NCBI RefSeq assembly: GCF_030913655.1
Contig: NZ_CP133189.1
Coordinates: forward strand, 3,331,001-3,395,000
Reading direction: 5' to 3'
Source of the DNA: Clostridium sp. MB40-C1
GTDB taxonomy: Bacteria; Bacillota; Clostridia; Clostridiales; Clostridiaceae
Length of the DNA stretch: 64,000 nt
A model generated the notes under the pieces. The model saw nothing but the letters and a program-made list of their open reading frames with translations, made no database searches and was not told where the DNA came from. Shown here piece after piece: positions 37,751-47,825 of this stretch (position 1 is its first letter; each line of letters starts with the position of its first letter). The translations under genes and the position numbers were made by a program.

Positions 37751-38029
37751 GTGAATAAAGCAGAATTAATTGCAAGTATGTCAGAAAAAACTCAATTAAC
37801 TAAAAAGGATGCAGAGGCAGCTTTAAAGGCATTCATAGAAAGTGTTGAAGAAGCTTTAGGAAAAGGTGAAAAAGTTCAATTAATTGGATTTGGTACTTTC
37901 GAAACTCGTGAAAGAGCAGAAAGAAAAGGAAGAAACCCAAGAACTAAGGAAGAAATAGTTATACCAGCATCAACAGTTCCTGTATTTAAAGCTGGTAAAG
38001 AATTTAAAGATATAGTTAATAATAAATAA
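37751..38029 (+). CDS. hup: HU-family DNA-binding protein
   Basis: The 92-residue nucleoid protein holds the HU signature [18 protein letters not shown] and the DNA-intercalating arm with RNPRTKEEI. It bends and compacts DNA as a dimer. The start is GTG after GGGAGG. In Bacillus the equivalent gene is elsewhere, while in clostridia it often sits here before rqcP. Confidence 0.97.
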   Translation: MNKAELIASMSEKTQLTKKDAEAALKAFIESVEEALGKGEKVQLIGFGTFETRERAERKGRNPRTKEEIVIPASTVPVFKAGKEFKDIVNNK

Positions 38030-38039
38030 CTTAAATAAA

Positions 38040-38070
38040 AAACCTGGGTGCAAATCTAGGTTTTTTATTT
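38040..38070 (+). terminator. Terminator of hup
   Basis: AAACCTGG pairs imperfectly with CTAGGTTT, followed by TTTTATTTTT. Confidence 0.8.
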
Positions 38071-38106
38071 TTAAGAATAAAAATAAATAAGAATCTGGAG
38101 GTTATT

Positions 38107-38364
38107 ATGAGATTAGACAAGTATCTGAAAGTTTCAAGAATAATCAAGAGAAGAACTATTGCAAAAGAAGCTTGCGAAAGTGGTAGAGTTTTTATTAATG
38201 ATAAAGTTGCTAAACCAAGTACAGAAGTTAATGAGAATGATATAATAGAGGTTAAATTTGCAAACCGTTCATTAAAAGCAAAAATCGTAAATATAGCTCA
38301 GCATGTAGCTAAAGCTGATGCAAAAGAGATGTATGAGATAATATCTGGAGAACAAGACCAATAA
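38107..38364 (+). CDS. rqcP: S4-domain RNA-binding protein RqcP (YabO/HslR)
   Basis: The 85-residue protein is essentially one S4 domain (MRLDKYLKVSRIIKRRTIAK). RqcP, known before as YabO, works with RqcH in adding alanine tails to stalled nascent chains on 50S subunits. TGGAGG precedes the ATG. The order before yabP is that of Bacillus. Confidence 0.93.
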   Translation: MRLDKYLKVSRIIKRRTIAKEACESGRVFINDKVAKPSTEVNENDIIEVKFANRSLKAKIVNIAQHVAKADAKEMYEIISGEQDQ

Positions 38365-38560
38365 TAGGATTCTGCTTCAGGTAAAGCTTTAAGCTTCATT
38401 TGAGGCTTAGAAAGCATTATTAAGGGGTTGTGACCACTTATCGCAAAACTATTCAAGAGTGAAGTATTAGTGGCATTAGAAATGGGACAAAAGTAGAAAA
38501 GAAATAATATTAATTTTATGATTAACGTTGTTTCTTGCCACGAGCTTCTCTTTTTATAGT

Positions 38561-38589
38561 GAATATTCATTAATATTTAGGCATATATA
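38561..38589 (+). promoter_or_regulatory. Sigma-E promoter of yabPQ
   Basis: GAATATT (38561-38567), 14 bases, then CATATATA (38582-38589), about 24 bases before the yabP start. Both boxes fit the mother-cell sigma-E consensus; yabP belongs to that regulon in Bacillus. Confidence 0.75.
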
Positions 38590-38612
38590 TTTACATATAA
38601 GGAGGGGAGTTT

Positions 38613-38903
38613 ATGGAGACAAAAAAAGAAAGTGGAGAAGGTAAAAAGAGTAATTTAACTCTTGAAGATAGAAAAAGAATGGTATTGTCAGGTGTATTAG
38701 AAGTAATATCTTTTGATGATAAGTGCATAGCATTAGATACAACTCTTGGCACATTAACGGTTAAAGGACAAGAATTAAAAATGAATAAATTAGATGTGCA
38801 AAATGGAGATATTATAATACTAGGTCAAATAAATTCCTGTGTGTATACTACTACTGAAAGTAAAAAAGATAAAGAAAGTATAATTGCAAGGTTATTTAGG
38901 TAG
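38613..38903 (+). CDS. yabP: Sporulation protein YabP
   Basis: The 96-residue protein of the YabP family starts its domain with LTLEDRKRMVLSGVLEVISF and continues LGTLTVKGQELKM. It is a mother-cell protein needed for spore development, exact role unknown. GGAGGGGAG precedes the ATG. yabQ starts four bases after the stop codon. Confidence 0.93.
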   Translation: METKKESGEGKKSNLTLEDRKRMVLSGVLEVISFDDKCIALDTTLGTLTVKGQELKMNKLDVQNGDIIILGQINSCVYTTTESKKDKESIIARLFR

Positions 38904-38907
38904 AGCT

Positions 38908-39303
38908 ATGATTATACCTATGAATGTACAAGTCAATATAATAATTAATAGTATACTTGCAGGAATATTAACGGGGATATTGTTTGATATATATAGAATC
39001 ATAAGAGGATTTGAGAATCCAAATGTAATTATAACTTTAATTGAAGATATACTATTTTGGATTTTAGCAGGTATATTAGTATTTATATTTCTACTCTACA
39101 ATAGTTATGTTTATATAGGACCGTATTTGTTTCTATATATTGCATTAGGATTATATATACATTTAAAGCTTCTAAGCAAATACTTTTTAAAAGCTCAATA
39201 TAAATTTATATTAGTATTTTTTAAAACATGGAGAATTCTAAAGAATTTAATTCTTTATCCAATAGAATTAATAGTATATAAGATTATTCGTAAAAATAAA
39301 TAA
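38908..39303 (+). CDS. yabQ: Spore cortex protein YabQ
   Basis: A membrane protein of about 131 residues with four hydrophobic segments (SILAGILTGILFDIYRII is the first conserved part). YabQ sits in the membrane around the forespore and is needed for the spore cortex. The start is placed at the ATG four bases after yabP, with a weak ribosome binding site, suggesting translational coupling; a TTG at 38884 inside yabP is possible. Confidence 0.9.
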   Translation: MIIPMNVQVNIIINSILAGILTGILFDIYRIIRGFENPNVIITLIEDILFWILAGILVFIFLLYNSYVYIGPYLFLYIALGLYIHLKLLSKYFLKAQYKFILVFFKTWRILKNLILYPIELIVYKIIRKNK

Positions 39304-39379
39304 AAATTGCTTGAATAAAACTTAAAACAAAACTAAAATATAGATATGAATTAAAAATAAACTTTTCGAGGGAATTTAT

Positions 39380-39652
39380 ATGAGGAAAAAGTTTAAGTTT
39401 AAAAACATATTGATTTGTTGTGTATTAATTTACATTGGCTACACATTAGTAAGTCAGCAATTAACGATAAGAAATAAGAAAACTCAATTAGATAAACTTA
39501 ATATTGAATTAAAAGAAGCAACCAAAGAGAATCAAAGCTTGTTAGATAAAACTAAAATGTCTAAGACTTACAGATATGTGGAGAAGCTAGCAAGGGAAAG
39601 GCTTGATTATATAAAACAAGGAGAAAATGCTGTTATGCAAAAACAAGATTAG
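39380..39652 (+). CDS. divIC: Septum formation initiator DivIC/FtsB family
   Basis: The 90-residue bitopic protein has a basic N-terminus, one membrane helix (about 9-26) and an extracytoplasmic coiled coil (residues 30-60), then the short motif YVEKLARERLDYIKQGE typical of the family. It forms a complex with DivIB and FtsL at the division septum. GGGA precedes the ATG. Confidence 0.93.
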   Translation: MRKKFKFKNILICCVLIYIGYTLVSQQLTIRNKKTQLDKLNIELKEATKENQSLLDKTKMSKTYRYVEKLARERLDYIKQGENAVMQKQD

Positions 39653-39724
39653 GCCTTGCTTATTTTTTATGCTGCGATAAATAAATTAATTATATAAACA
39701 TATTTAAGGAGGAAGTTTATTAAC

Positions 39725-40129
39725 ATGGCCTTACAGGTAGGAAGTATTTTAGAAGGGACAGTAGTAAATATCACTAAATTTGGAGCATTTATAGAAGTGG
39801 AGGGAAAGACAGGGTTAGTACACATATCTGAAGTTGCAGACACATATGTTAAAGATATAAGTCAGCATCTTAAGGAAAAAGATAAGGTTAAGGTTAAAGT
39901 GATTTCTGTAGATGATAGTGGAAGACTAAGTTTATCAATAAAACAAGCAATGATAAAGAAAAAGTCTTCAAAACCAGTAGAAATTGATTGGAGCAAAGAA
40001 AAGTCTAAAGTTAATAATGATAATTTCGAAGATGCAATTTCTAAATTTCTAAAGGAAAGTGAAGAAAGATTTCAAGATTTGAAAAAGCATCAAAACGTTA
40101 AAGGAAATAAATATTCTAAAAAAGGTTGA
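39725..40129 (+). CDS. yabR: S1-domain RNA-binding protein YabR
   Basis: Residues 1-72 are an S1 domain (GSILEGTVVNITKFGAFIEV, GLVHISEVAD). The rest is a charged tail ending in lysines. It is a likely ribosome- or RNA-associated protein of unknown role. AAGGAGG lies ten bases before the ATG. Same place as Bacillus yabR, between divIC and spoIIE. Confidence 0.92.
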   Translation: MALQVGSILEGTVVNITKFGAFIEVEGKTGLVHISEVADTYVKDISQHLKEKDKVKVKVISVDDSGRLSLSIKQAMIKKKSSKPVEIDWSKEKSKVNNDNFEDAISKFLKESEERFQDLKKHQNVKGNKYSKKG

Positions 40130-40139
40130 TGAAATATAT

Positions 40140-40172
40140 AAAAGGGCTTAAAATAGCCCTTTTTAAATTTTA
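40140..40172 (+). terminator. Terminator of yabR
   Basis: AAAGGGCT pairs with AGCCCTTT, followed by Ts. Confidence 0.85.
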
Positions 40173-40192
40173 AAAAAAGTTAAAAAAAACAG

Positions 40193-40221
40193 TTGACAAC
40201 TATAGATCATTAATATATAAT
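40193..40221 (+). promoter_or_regulatory. Sigma-A promoter of the tRNA array
   Basis: Consensus TTGACA (40193-40198) and TATAAT (40216-40221) are 17 bases apart, about 50 bases before the first tRNA. Confidence 0.9.
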
Positions 40222-40272
40222 AGTCTATGTCGCTAAGGAAAACATCTAAGCGGCAAGCAAGAAGGCAAACAA

Positions 40273-40361
40273 GCCGGAGTGGCGAAATCGGCAGACGCAC
40301 AGGACTTAAAATCCTGCGGAGCTAACACTCCGTACCGGTTCAAGTCCGGTCTCCGGCACCA
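40273..40361 (+). tRNA. tRNA-Leu (anticodon TAA), copy 1
   Basis: The 89-base tRNA has acceptor GCCGGAG pairing with CTCCGGC, a long variable arm (CGGAGCTAACACTCCGT), anticodon TAA and encoded CCA. Confidence 0.98.
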
Positions 40362-40365
40362 ATAT

Positions 40366-40441
<76 letters not shown>

Positions 40442-40449
40442 TTTGATGT

Positions 40450-40526
40450 GGCGGAATAGCTCAGCTGGCTAGAGCATTCGGTTCATACCCGAAGTGTCGT
40501 AGGTTCAAGTCCTATTTCCGCTACCA
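40450..40526 (+). tRNA. Elongator tRNA-Met (CAT), copy 1
   Basis: Acceptor GGCGGAA pairs with TTCCGCT region, anticodon loop TTCATAC, and CCA is encoded. A lysidine-type tRNA-Ile with CAT cannot be fully excluded, but the body matches clostridial tRNA-Met. Confidence 0.93.
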
Positions 40527-40547
40527 TTTAAAAACAAATACTAATAC

Positions 40548-40636
40548 GCCGGAGTGGCGAAATCGGCAGACGCACAGGACTTAAAATCCTGCGGAGCTAA
40601 CACTCCGTACCGGTTCAAGTCCGGTCTCCGGCACCA
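40548..40636 (+). tRNA. tRNA-Leu (anticodon TAA), copy 2
   Basis: Identical over its 89 bases to copy 1, as far as I can compare, with encoded CCA. Confidence 0.98.
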
Positions 40637-40641
40637 AGTAT

Positions 40642-40717
<76 letters not shown>

Positions 40718-40726
40718 TTTGTTTTT

Positions 40727-40760
40727 TGGGGAATAGCTCACTAAGCTAGAATGTAATGTT
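40727..40760 (+). pseudogene. Decayed tRNA-Met fragment
   Basis: GGGGAATAGCTCACTAAGCT resembles the first half of the elongator tRNA-Met genes of this array (GGCGGAATAGCTCAGCTGGCT), and it holds the same place after an fMet gene. The anticodon arm is lost and no T-arm follows. Confidence 0.65.
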
Positions 40761-40809
40761 AGGTTTGCTTTACTGATATAGTTGGAATTTAGTATTAAAC
40801 ATATAATAT

Positions 40810-40885
<76 letters not shown>

Positions 40886-40893
40886 TTTGATGT

Positions 40894-40970
40894 GGCGGAA
40901 TAGCTCAGCTGGCTAGAGCATTCGGTTCATACCCGGAGTGTCGTAGGTTCAAGTCCTATTTCCGCTACCA
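40894..40970 (+). tRNA. Elongator tRNA-Met (CAT), copy 2
   Basis: Equal to copy 1 except CCGGA for CCGAA in the anticodon stem, which changes a T-A pair to T-G. Confidence 0.93.
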
Positions 40971-41010
40971 AAAGTCTACAAGGTAACTTGTAGACTTTTA
41001 TTTTTTTTGT
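40969..41010 (+). terminator. Terminator of the tRNA array
   Basis: AAAAGTCTACAAG pairs perfectly with CTTGTAGACTTTT, followed by ATTTTTTTT. Confidence 0.93.
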
Positions 41011-41201
41011 TTTATCTCATACAAATTTTAAATTTGTGACATAAAAAAAAGAAAAAGTTCGTCAATGGTAAAAAAATACAAAAACATAAAATTAAATGTC
41101 TTACGAAAGATATATGTTTGTTCCAATAAATTACATATTTTCCCAGTGAGTTTTGCTATAATAAATACTATCACATAGAAAGAGTTTAGGGGGGAGCGGT
41201 A

Positions 41202-43598
41202 ATGCAGTATGGAGCAGATATATTTCCTTACAAAAGGATAAGGAAAACTAATAAAGATAAAAAAAATTTAAAAAGCATTGAGCAATATGATATATTCAAT
41301 AGTTTTGCTTACTTTATAATATGTTTATTAGTAAGTAGAGTTATTATGCTAAATTTGGAAAATTCAATGGCTCCTTTTGGAGTGGCATTTTTGATAGTTA
41401 TTTCCCTACATAAAAAGGAATTTTTCTTTATTTCTGTTTGTGGCACTATAGCTGGATACTTATCTATATATAATAAATTAAGTAATTTACCTGGATATTT
41501 AATTATAATTGGAACTATAGCTATTTCAGCTTATATGTTAGAAGAAAAATCAAAAAATACAAAGTTATTAGTTATATTTTGCACTATATTTAGTGAGTTA
41601 ATTGCAAGTGAATTTTGGATAAAGAGCTTAACTTTTAAAGTGGCATTTTTATTTGCATTTCTCCAAATAATCTCTATCATCCCAGTATATTTTATTCTTG
41701 AGCGTTCTATAATATGCATAAATAAATTTAAGACAAAACATTTATTTAGTAGTGAAGAAGTTATAAGTATGACTGTTGTATTTGCATTAGTTATATCTGG
41801 AACATGGGGCATTAGTATAGCAAAAATTTCTATAATGAATATTTTAGCTTTAGGTTTTATATTAATACTTAGTTATATAAATGGAAGTACAGTGGGAGCC
41901 ACAAGTGGAATTGCCATTGGAGCAATAACAGGGATGTGTTCTAATAATATACTTATCTATGTAAGTGTCTATGGTTTGTGCGGATTTTTTGCAGGACTTT
42001 TTAAAGATATGGGAAAATGGCTGACGGGGACTACATATATAATAACATTCTTAATACTAATACTTTATTCTAATATAAAATCAGAGTTTAATTTTATAGA
42101 GGTTATAGTTGCTTCAGGGGCTTTTGTGGCTATACCAAATGAATTCTATACCAAGTTAAATTTAGAGTTGGATTGGGAAAAAAAACAGGAGTATTTGAAT
42201 AAAAGCATAGCTTCTAACATTAAGAGTTTAATTGTTAATAGATTAGATAGTTTTTCTGAAGTTTTATATGGTATGTCAAATACTCTTGAAGAATTATCAG
42301 ATAATGATAAGTTATTAATGAAAAGTAAAAGCAGTGGATTAATCGAAAATCTTGCGGATAGGGTCTGCAGTAATTGTAGCATGAATACTACGTGTTGGAA
42401 AAAAGAAATATATTGTACTTATGCTGCGTTTGGAGAACTCATACAGAATTATCAAGAGCAAAGAAGAAAAATCATGCCTAAAGAAATAGAAAGAAAGTGT
42501 ATAAAGAGGACATTACTTTTAAAAAACACTCAAGATATTGTTAATAATTATATGGTAAAAGAAATGTGGAGAGAGAGGCAAAGTGAAGGTAGAAAAATTT
42601 TATCTCAACAAATAAATAGTATGGCTGATTCTTTTAAAGAAATAATGAAGGAGTTTAATTGTGATATTAAAATAGATACGGATATTGAGAAAAAGCTTAG
42701 AAAGATTTTGGGAGATCAAAATATTAAGTATGAGGATATATTTTGTTTTGAAAATAAAAATAACAGATTAGTAATAAAGATGACTTTAAAAGCTTGTGGA
42801 GGTACTCAATTGTGTGTAAAAAAAATATTGCCTTTTATAAATGAAGTTGTAGGTAAACTTATGTGTGTTAGTGACGAGGGGTGTGTTATTAATCCAAAAA
42901 CAAGTGAATGTAATATCACTTTTGAAGAAGCACCACGATATTATATTGCATCTTATGCTAACAAAATATGTAAGGAAGGGGAAAAATATAGCGGAGACAG
43001 TTATAGTTTTGGCAAGATTCTTCAGGGTAATTATATGTGTATTATAAGTGATGGAATGGGCTCAGGACCTGAAGCTGGAAGAGAAAGTAAAGCAGCTGTT
43101 GACATGGTAGAAAAATTTATTAATTCAGGTATAAGCAAAATTAAAGCTGTAGATGCAGTTAATACAATAATGACTTTAAGATTTCCCCAAGAGGAAAAGT
43201 TCTCAACATTAGACTTATGTGATGTGGATTTGTACTCAGGAGATGTGAATTTTATGAAGATAGGATCTGTTTGTAGTTTTATAAAGTCTGGCACAAAAGT
43301 TGAAGTGATAAGATCTAAGACTTTGCCAATAGGGGTTTTGGACAAGGTGGATGTAGATGTAGCAAATAAAAAGGTTAAAAATGGAGATTTTATTATTATG
43401 TTAAGTGATGGCGTTGTGGATTATGATATAGATAATACGGGTAATATTGATTGGGTATTAGATTATCTGCAAAAAAACAATACTAATAATCCTAAAGAGC
43501 TGGTTGATGGAATGATTAACAAAGCTAAGGAATTGAGTGGAGGTAAAGTTAGAGACGATATGACAGCCATAGTTTCAAAAGTTTATAGCTTGTATTAG
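41202..43598 (+). CDS. spoIIE: Stage II sporulation protein E, PP2C-type phosphatase
   Basis: SpoIIE dephosphorylates SpoIIAA and so activates sigma-F in the forespore; it also takes part in asymmetric division. Residues about 30-330 contain around ten membrane helices, a central region follows with a cysteine cluster (CSNCSMNTTCWKKEIYC), and the C-terminal PP2C domain (about 585-798) has IISDGMGSGPEAGRESKAA and LSDGVVD, with the metal-binding aspartates. The length, 798 residues, is close to that of Bacillus. GGGGGG precedes the ATG. A TATAAT box lies at 41157-41162, and a possible Spo0A site TTCGTCA at 41058-41064. Confidence 0.97.
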   Translation: MQYGADIFPYKRIRKTNKDKKNLKSIEQYDIFNSFAYFIICLLVSRVIMLNLENSMAPFGVAFLIVISLHKKEFFFISVCGTIAGYLSIYNKLSNLPGYLIIIGTIAISAYMLEEKSKNTKLLVIFCTIFSELIASEFWIKSLTFKVAFLFAFLQIISIIPVYFILERSIICINKFKTKHLFSSEEVISMTVVFALVISGTWGISIAKISIMNILALGFILILSYINGSTVGATSGIAIGAITGMCSNNILIYVSVYGLCGFFAGLFKDMGKWLTGTTYIITFLILILYSNIKSEFNFIEVIVASGAFVAIPNEFYTKLNLELDWEKKQEYLNKSIASNIKSLIVNRLDSFSEVLYGMSNTLEELSDNDKLLMKSKSSGLIENLADRVCSNCSMNTTCWKKEIYCTYAAFGELIQNYQEQRRKIMPKEIERKCIKRTLLLKNTQDIVNNYMVKEMWRERQSEGRKILSQQINSMADSFKEIMKEFNCDIKIDTDIEKKLRKILGDQNIKYEDIFCFENKNNRLVIKMTLKACGGTQLCVKKILPFINEVVGKLMCVSDEGCVINPKTSECNITFEEAPRYYIASYANKICKEGEKYSGDSYSFGKILQGNYMCIISDGMGSGPEAGRESKAAVDMVEKFINSGISKIKAVDAVNTIMTLRFPQEEKFSTLDLCDVDLYSGDVNFMKIGSVCSFIKSGTKVEVIRSKTLPIGVLDKVDVDVANKKVKNGDFIIMLSDGVVDYDIDNTGNIDWVLDYLQKNNTNNPKELVDGMINKAKELSGGKVRDDMTAIVSKVYSLY

Positions 43599-43930
43599 AG
43601 GAATGTTGTGACGTAATGAATAACGGCATAGAAATAGATTTTTCTAAATATATGTAGTTATCCATTAAACCTTCAGCACACAAGGCTCATAATGAAAAAT
43701 TAAATTTTCGTTATGAGCTTATTCTTTCACTTAATTCAAAGATTTTCTGACATCAGGAAGAAAATCGACCTCTACTAGTACCTAGCACCTAGTACCTGAC
43801 CCCTAGAAAAATGTTGCGACGCAACATTATTTTATAGTGTATTTAAAATAAATTAATAATTTAAAATCACTTCTATGATATAATAAAATAATGTTATAAG
43901 GCTATAAGGCTGTATTTGGGAGTGTTAAAA
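43599..43930. repeat. Dispersed multi-part repeat, copy B (inverted)
   Basis: 43602-43680 is the reverse complement of 24900-24975 in copy A; 43684-43775 is the reverse complement of 24376-24467. The hairpin GGCTCATAATGAAAA with TTTTCGTTATGAGC (43684-43718) may terminate spoIIE. AGGTNCT-type heptamers (reverse strand) lie at 43776-43806, and the palindrome AATGTTGCGACGCAACATT at 43810-43828. No gene is present. Confidence 0.7.
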
Positions 43931-45316
43931 TTGATAGAAAAGATTATGGATACTATAAAACAAAATAAAATGTTTAAACAAGGAGACAAAGTTATAGTAG
44001 GTGTTTCTGGAGGACCAGATTCTATTTGTCTTTTGCATGTATTGTATACTTTAAAAGAAGAACTTAGAATTACACTTGCTGCAGCACATATTAATCATTG
44101 TTTAAGAGGAGAGGAAGCGAATAAAGACGAAGAGTATGTAAAGGAATTTTGTAATAAACTAGGTATAGAATGTTTTGTGAAAAAAGTAGATGTACATAAG
44201 ATATCTAAAGAAAAGGGTATTTCTTGTGAAATGGCTGGACGAGAAGTTAGATATGAATTTTTTGAAGAAATTTTAAAGAATATAAAGGGTGAAAAAATAG
44301 CTATAGCTCATAATGCCAATGATCAAGCTGAAACTGTACTCATGAGAATAATGAGAGGAACAGGATTAGAAGGGTTGGTTGGAATTAAGGCTGTACGAGA
44401 TGAAATTTATGTAAGACCTATATTAAATGTGAGCAGAAAAGAAATTGAAGATTACTGTGAAGTTAATAAGCTAAATCCTAGAATTGATAAAACTAATTTA
44501 GAAAATATATTTACTAGAAATAAGATTAGGCTTGAGTTGATTCCGTATATCCAACAGAATTTTAATAAAGACATAATTGAAGTCTTAAATAGAATGTCAG
44601 ATACTATCAGGATAGATAATGAGTATATAAATAAAGTTTCAATAGAAGTATATAGAAAATATTGTAAAAAACTAAAAAATAAGGTTATAATATATAAAGA
44701 AGCTTTCCAAGAAAACGAAGCTATAGTAACTAGGATTATTAGAATTGCGTTAAATGAGGTAAAGGGTGATTTACGCAATTTTGAAAAGGTACATATTTGT
44801 GATATCATAGATATTCAAAAAAAATCTACAGGTAAAGTTATTACGCTTCCTAATAGTATAGAAGTTCTTAATAATTATGGAGATATAAGTTTACATATAA
44901 AAAAAGAAGTGAATTTAATTAATGATAGAGAATATCCATTGGAAATTAATAAAAAAAATTATTTAGAGGATTTAGCTTTAAACGTTAGTTTAAAAGTCTA
45001 TACTAATAAAAAATGTTTAGATTCAAAAAAAAATAATTTAATTAAGTATTTTGATTATGATAAAATAGATGGAGATATAAAATTAAGATATAGGAAAAAT
45101 GGGGATAAGTTTACTCCACTGGGAATGAAGGGAAATAAAAAATTAAAAGATTTATTTATGGACTTAAAAATTCCAAAGGATGAAAGAAACAATATTCCTC
45201 TTATTTGTTTTAAAGAAGAGATAGCATGGATAGTAGATTATAGAGTAAGTGATAAATTTAAAATAGATGAAAATACAAAAAATATTTTGCAAATAAAAAT
45301 TGAGGGAGAGGAATAA
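43931..45316 (+). CDS. tilS: tRNA(Ile)-lysidine synthase
   Basis: TilS attaches lysine to C34 of tRNA-Ile (CAT) so that it reads AUA. The PP-loop VGVSGGPDSICLLHVL is near residue 23. ANDQAETVLMRIMRGTGLEGL and a C-terminal TilS domain follow. The TTG at 43931 is chosen because GGGAG lies eight bases upstream; a TTG further upstream (43916) overlaps that signal. hpt follows four bases after the stop codon. Confidence 0.95.
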   Translation: MIEKIMDTIKQNKMFKQGDKVIVGVSGGPDSICLLHVLYTLKEELRITLAAAHINHCLRGEEANKDEEYVKEFCNKLGIECFVKKVDVHKISKEKGISCEMAGREVRYEFFEEILKNIKGEKIAIAHNANDQAETVLMRIMRGTGLEGLVGIKAVRDEIYVRPILNVSRKEIEDYCEVNKLNPRIDKTNLENIFTRNKIRLELIPYIQQNFNKDIIEVLNRMSDTIRIDNEYINKVSIEVYRKYCKKLKNKVIIYKEAFQENEAIVTRIIRIALNEVKGDLRNFEKVHICDIIDIQKKSTGKVITLPNSIEVLNNYGDISLHIKKEVNLINDREYPLEINKKNYLEDLALNVSLKVYTNKKCLDSKKNNLIKYFDYDKIDGDIKLRYRKNGDKFTPLGMKGNKKLKDLFMDLKIPKDERNNIPLICFKEEIAWIVDYRVSDKFKIDENTKNILQIKIEGEE

Positions 45317-45320
45317 AATA

Positions 45321-45860
45321 ATGAAAAAGGATATTGAAAGAGTATTAATAAGTGAAGAACAAATTAATCAAAAAACTAATGAACTAGGGAAAGAAATTAG
45401 TGAAAAATATGATGGTGAGGATCTTATACTTATAGGAGTGCTTAAAGGATCAGTTCCTTTTATGGCTGAGCTTATGAAGAATATAACAATTCCGTGCAAG
45501 ATGGATTTTATGGCTGTTTCTAGCTATGGTAATTCAACTGAAAGCTCAGGAGTAGTTAGAATACTTAAGGATTTAGATTTTGAGATAGAAAATAAGAATG
45601 TACTAATAGTTGAGGATATAGTGGATTCAGGTATAACTTTAAAGTATCTTATGAATTATCTTAAAGCTAAAAAACCTAAAAGTATAGAAATAGCATGTCT
45701 TTTAAACAAGCCAGAAAGAAGAGAAGTAGATATAGATGTTAAATATTTAGGATTTAATGTTCCAAATTATTTTTTAGTTGGATATGGTTTAGATTATGCT
45801 GAAAAGTATAGAAACCTACCTTACATAGGAATACTAAAGGAAGAAGTTTATAAAAAGTAA
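45321..45860 (+). CDS. hpt: Hypoxanthine phosphoribosyltransferase
   Basis: Salvages hypoxanthine and guanine with PRPP. The PRPP loop is LIVEDIVDSGITL. GVLKGSVPFMAELM and the C-terminal YRNLPYIGIL are present. Length is 179 residues from the ATG at 45321, which follows GAGGGAGAGG inside the end of tilS. The tilS-hpt-ftsH order is that of Bacillus. Confidence 0.97.
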   Translation: MKKDIERVLISEEQINQKTNELGKEISEKYDGEDLILIGVLKGSVPFMAELMKNITIPCKMDFMAVSSYGNSTESSGVVRILKDLDFEIENKNVLIVEDIVDSGITLKYLMNYLKAKKPKSIEIACLLNKPERREVDIDVKYLGFNVPNYFLVGYGLDYAEKYRNLPYIGILKEEVYKK

Positions 45861-45946
45861 ATATACCATTATTGTAAAGGAATGTGCTGTATGATAAAAT
45901 CTAATGTAAAACTATTAGAAAACCTAAATAGATGGGGGGCCTTAAG

Positions 45947-47821
45947 GTGAAAAAAATTTCAAGTGCAACAGTATGGATAATTGGAATTATGTTTATTATA
46001 CTGGCTGCTTTAGCGTTAGTAGAAACAAATAAAAGTGATAGTATAATTTCGTATGACAAATTTCAAGAATATTGGGTAGGAAATAAAGTATCTAGAATTG
46101 AAGTTAAAGAAGATAGAAGAACAGTAATAGGAGAATTAAACGATAAAAATAAAACTCAATTTGAAGCAGTAATTCCAGAAAATTTATTAATAGAAACTGT
46201 GAAGGATAATCCACATAAAGTAGCTGTAAAATTTGATAGACCAACATCTGTACCTATATGGGTAAATTGGCTACCAACAATAATATTGATATTAATGCTA
46301 ATGGGATTTTGGTTTATGTTTATGCAGCAGTCTCAAGGAGGCGGCGGAAACAGAGGAGTAATGAACTTTGGTAAAAGTAGAGCTAAATTGGCTACTCCTG
46401 ATAAACAGAGTGTAACATTTAAAGATGTAGCAGGTGCAGATGAAGAGAAAGCAGAACTTGAAGAAATAGTTGATTTCTTAAAGCAGCCAAAAAGATATTT
46501 AGATATGGGAGCTAGAATTCCTAAAGGGGTGCTTTTAGTTGGTCCTCCAGGAACTGGTAAAACTCTTCTTGCTAAGGCAATTGCAGGAGAAGCTGGTGTC
46601 CCATTTTTCAGTATATCTGGTTCTGACTTTGTAGAGATGTTTGTGGGTGTTGGTGCTTCAAGAGTAAGAGATTTGTTTGAGCAAGCTAAAAAAAATGACT
46701 CATGTATTGTATTTATTGATGAAATAGATGCAGTAGGTAGACAAAGAGGTGCTGGACTTGGTGGAGGTCATGATGAAAGAGAACAAACATTGAATCAGTT
46801 GTTAGTTGAAATGGATGGATTTGGAATCAATGAAGGTATCATCATGATAGCAGCTACAAATAGACCTGACATATTAGATAAGGCTCTTTTAAGACCAGGT
46901 AGATTTGATAGACAGATATTAGTAGGGGCTCCAGATGTAAAGGGTAGAGAAGAGATATTAAAAGTACACATTAAAAATAAACCTTTATCAGATGAGGTTA
47001 GACTTGATGTTTTAGCTAAGAGAACTCCTGGATTTGTTGGTGCAGATTTAGAGAATTTAATGAATGAAGCTGCGTTACTTGCAGTTAGAAATAATAAAAA
47101 ATTAATTGGAATGGAAGAGTTAGAGGAAGCAATAACAAGAGTTATAGCAGGACCTGAAAAGAAGAGTAGAGTGGTTGCTGAAGAGGATAGAAGGCTTACA
47201 GCATATCATGAGGCAGGGCATGCTATTGTAATGAAATTTACTCCTCATTCTGATCCAGTTCATGAGATTAGTATAATACCTAGAGGAATGGCTGGAGGAT
47301 ATACTATGCATCTTCCAGAAAAAGATACAGCATATACTTCTAAATCTAAATTAAAAGATGAAATGGTAGGACTTTTAGGTGGAAGAGTTGCTGAGCAGAT
47401 GATAATTGGTGACATAAGTACAGGAGCATCTAATGATATACAAAGAGTTTCTTCTGTTGCAAGGAAAATGGTCATGGAATATGGAATGAGTAAAAAGTTA
47501 GGTACTATAACTTTCGGTACTGGGCATGACGAAGTGTTCTTAGGAAGAGATTTAAATAAATCAAAAAATTATAGTGAAGAGATTGCATCTGAAATTGATA
47601 AGGAAGTAAAAACTTTGATAGATGAAGCTTATAAGAGAGCGGAAGATATATTAAAGGAACACTCAAAAGAACTACATGATGTAGCACAAGTTCTTCTGGA
47701 AAAAGAAAAGATTGGTGCTGAGGAATTTAATGCTATAGTTGATGGTACATATAACAAAGAAAATATAGTACTTGATAAAGAAGAAGTAGTACTTGATAAA
47801 GAAGAAGTAGAGGAAATTTAA
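45947..47821 (+). CDS. ftsH: ATP-dependent zinc metalloprotease FtsH
   Basis: A membrane-anchored hexameric protease for membrane and regulatory proteins. Two membrane helices (about 6-22 and 104-122) flank a small external domain. The AAA domain has Walker A GPPGTGKT, Walker [12 protein letters not shown] and SRH arginines, and the peptidase zinc motif is HEAGH. The C-terminus ends in a short duplicated acidic segment (VLDKEEV twice). The GTG at 45947 is taken as start, with a GGGGGG signal seven bases upstream. Confidence 0.97.
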   Translation: MKKISSATVWIIGIMFIILAALALVETNKSDSIISYDKFQEYWVGNKVSRIEVKEDRRTVIGELNDKNKTQFEAVIPENLLIETVKDNPHKVAVKFDRPTSVPIWVNWLPTIILILMLMGFWFMFMQQSQGGGGNRGVMNFGKSRAKLATPDKQSVTFKDVAGADEEKAELEEIVDFLKQPKRYLDMGARIPKGVLLVGPPGTGKTLLAKAIAGEAGVPFFSISGSDFVEMFVGVGASRVRDLFEQAKKNDSCIVFIDEIDAVGRQRGAGLGGGHDEREQTLNQLLVEMDGFGINEGIIMIAATNRPDILDKALLRPGRFDRQILVGAPDVKGREEILKVHIKNKPLSDEVRLDVLAKRTPGFVGADLENLMNEAALLAVRNNKKLIGMEELEEAITRVIAGPEKKSRVVAEEDRRLTAYHEAGHAIVMKFTPHSDPVHEISIIPRGMAGGYTMHLPEKDTAYTSKSKLKDEMVGLLGGRVAEQMIIGDISTGASNDIQRVSSVARKMVMEYGMSKKLGTITFGTGHDEVFLGRDLNKSKNYSEEIASEIDKEVKTLIDEAYKRAEDILKEHSKELHDVAQVLLEKEKIGAEEFNAIVDGTYNKENIVLDKEEVVLDKEEVEEI

Positions 47822-47825
47822 CTAT

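Noticed and set aside
41058..41064. TTCGTCA as Spo0A box of spoIIE
   Set aside because: It is a single degenerate seven-base match nearly 100 bases before the -10 box; kept only as a remark.
43776..43806. Heptamer repeats as a CRISPR array
   Set aside because: Units are seven bases long without spacers, and no cas genes are near.
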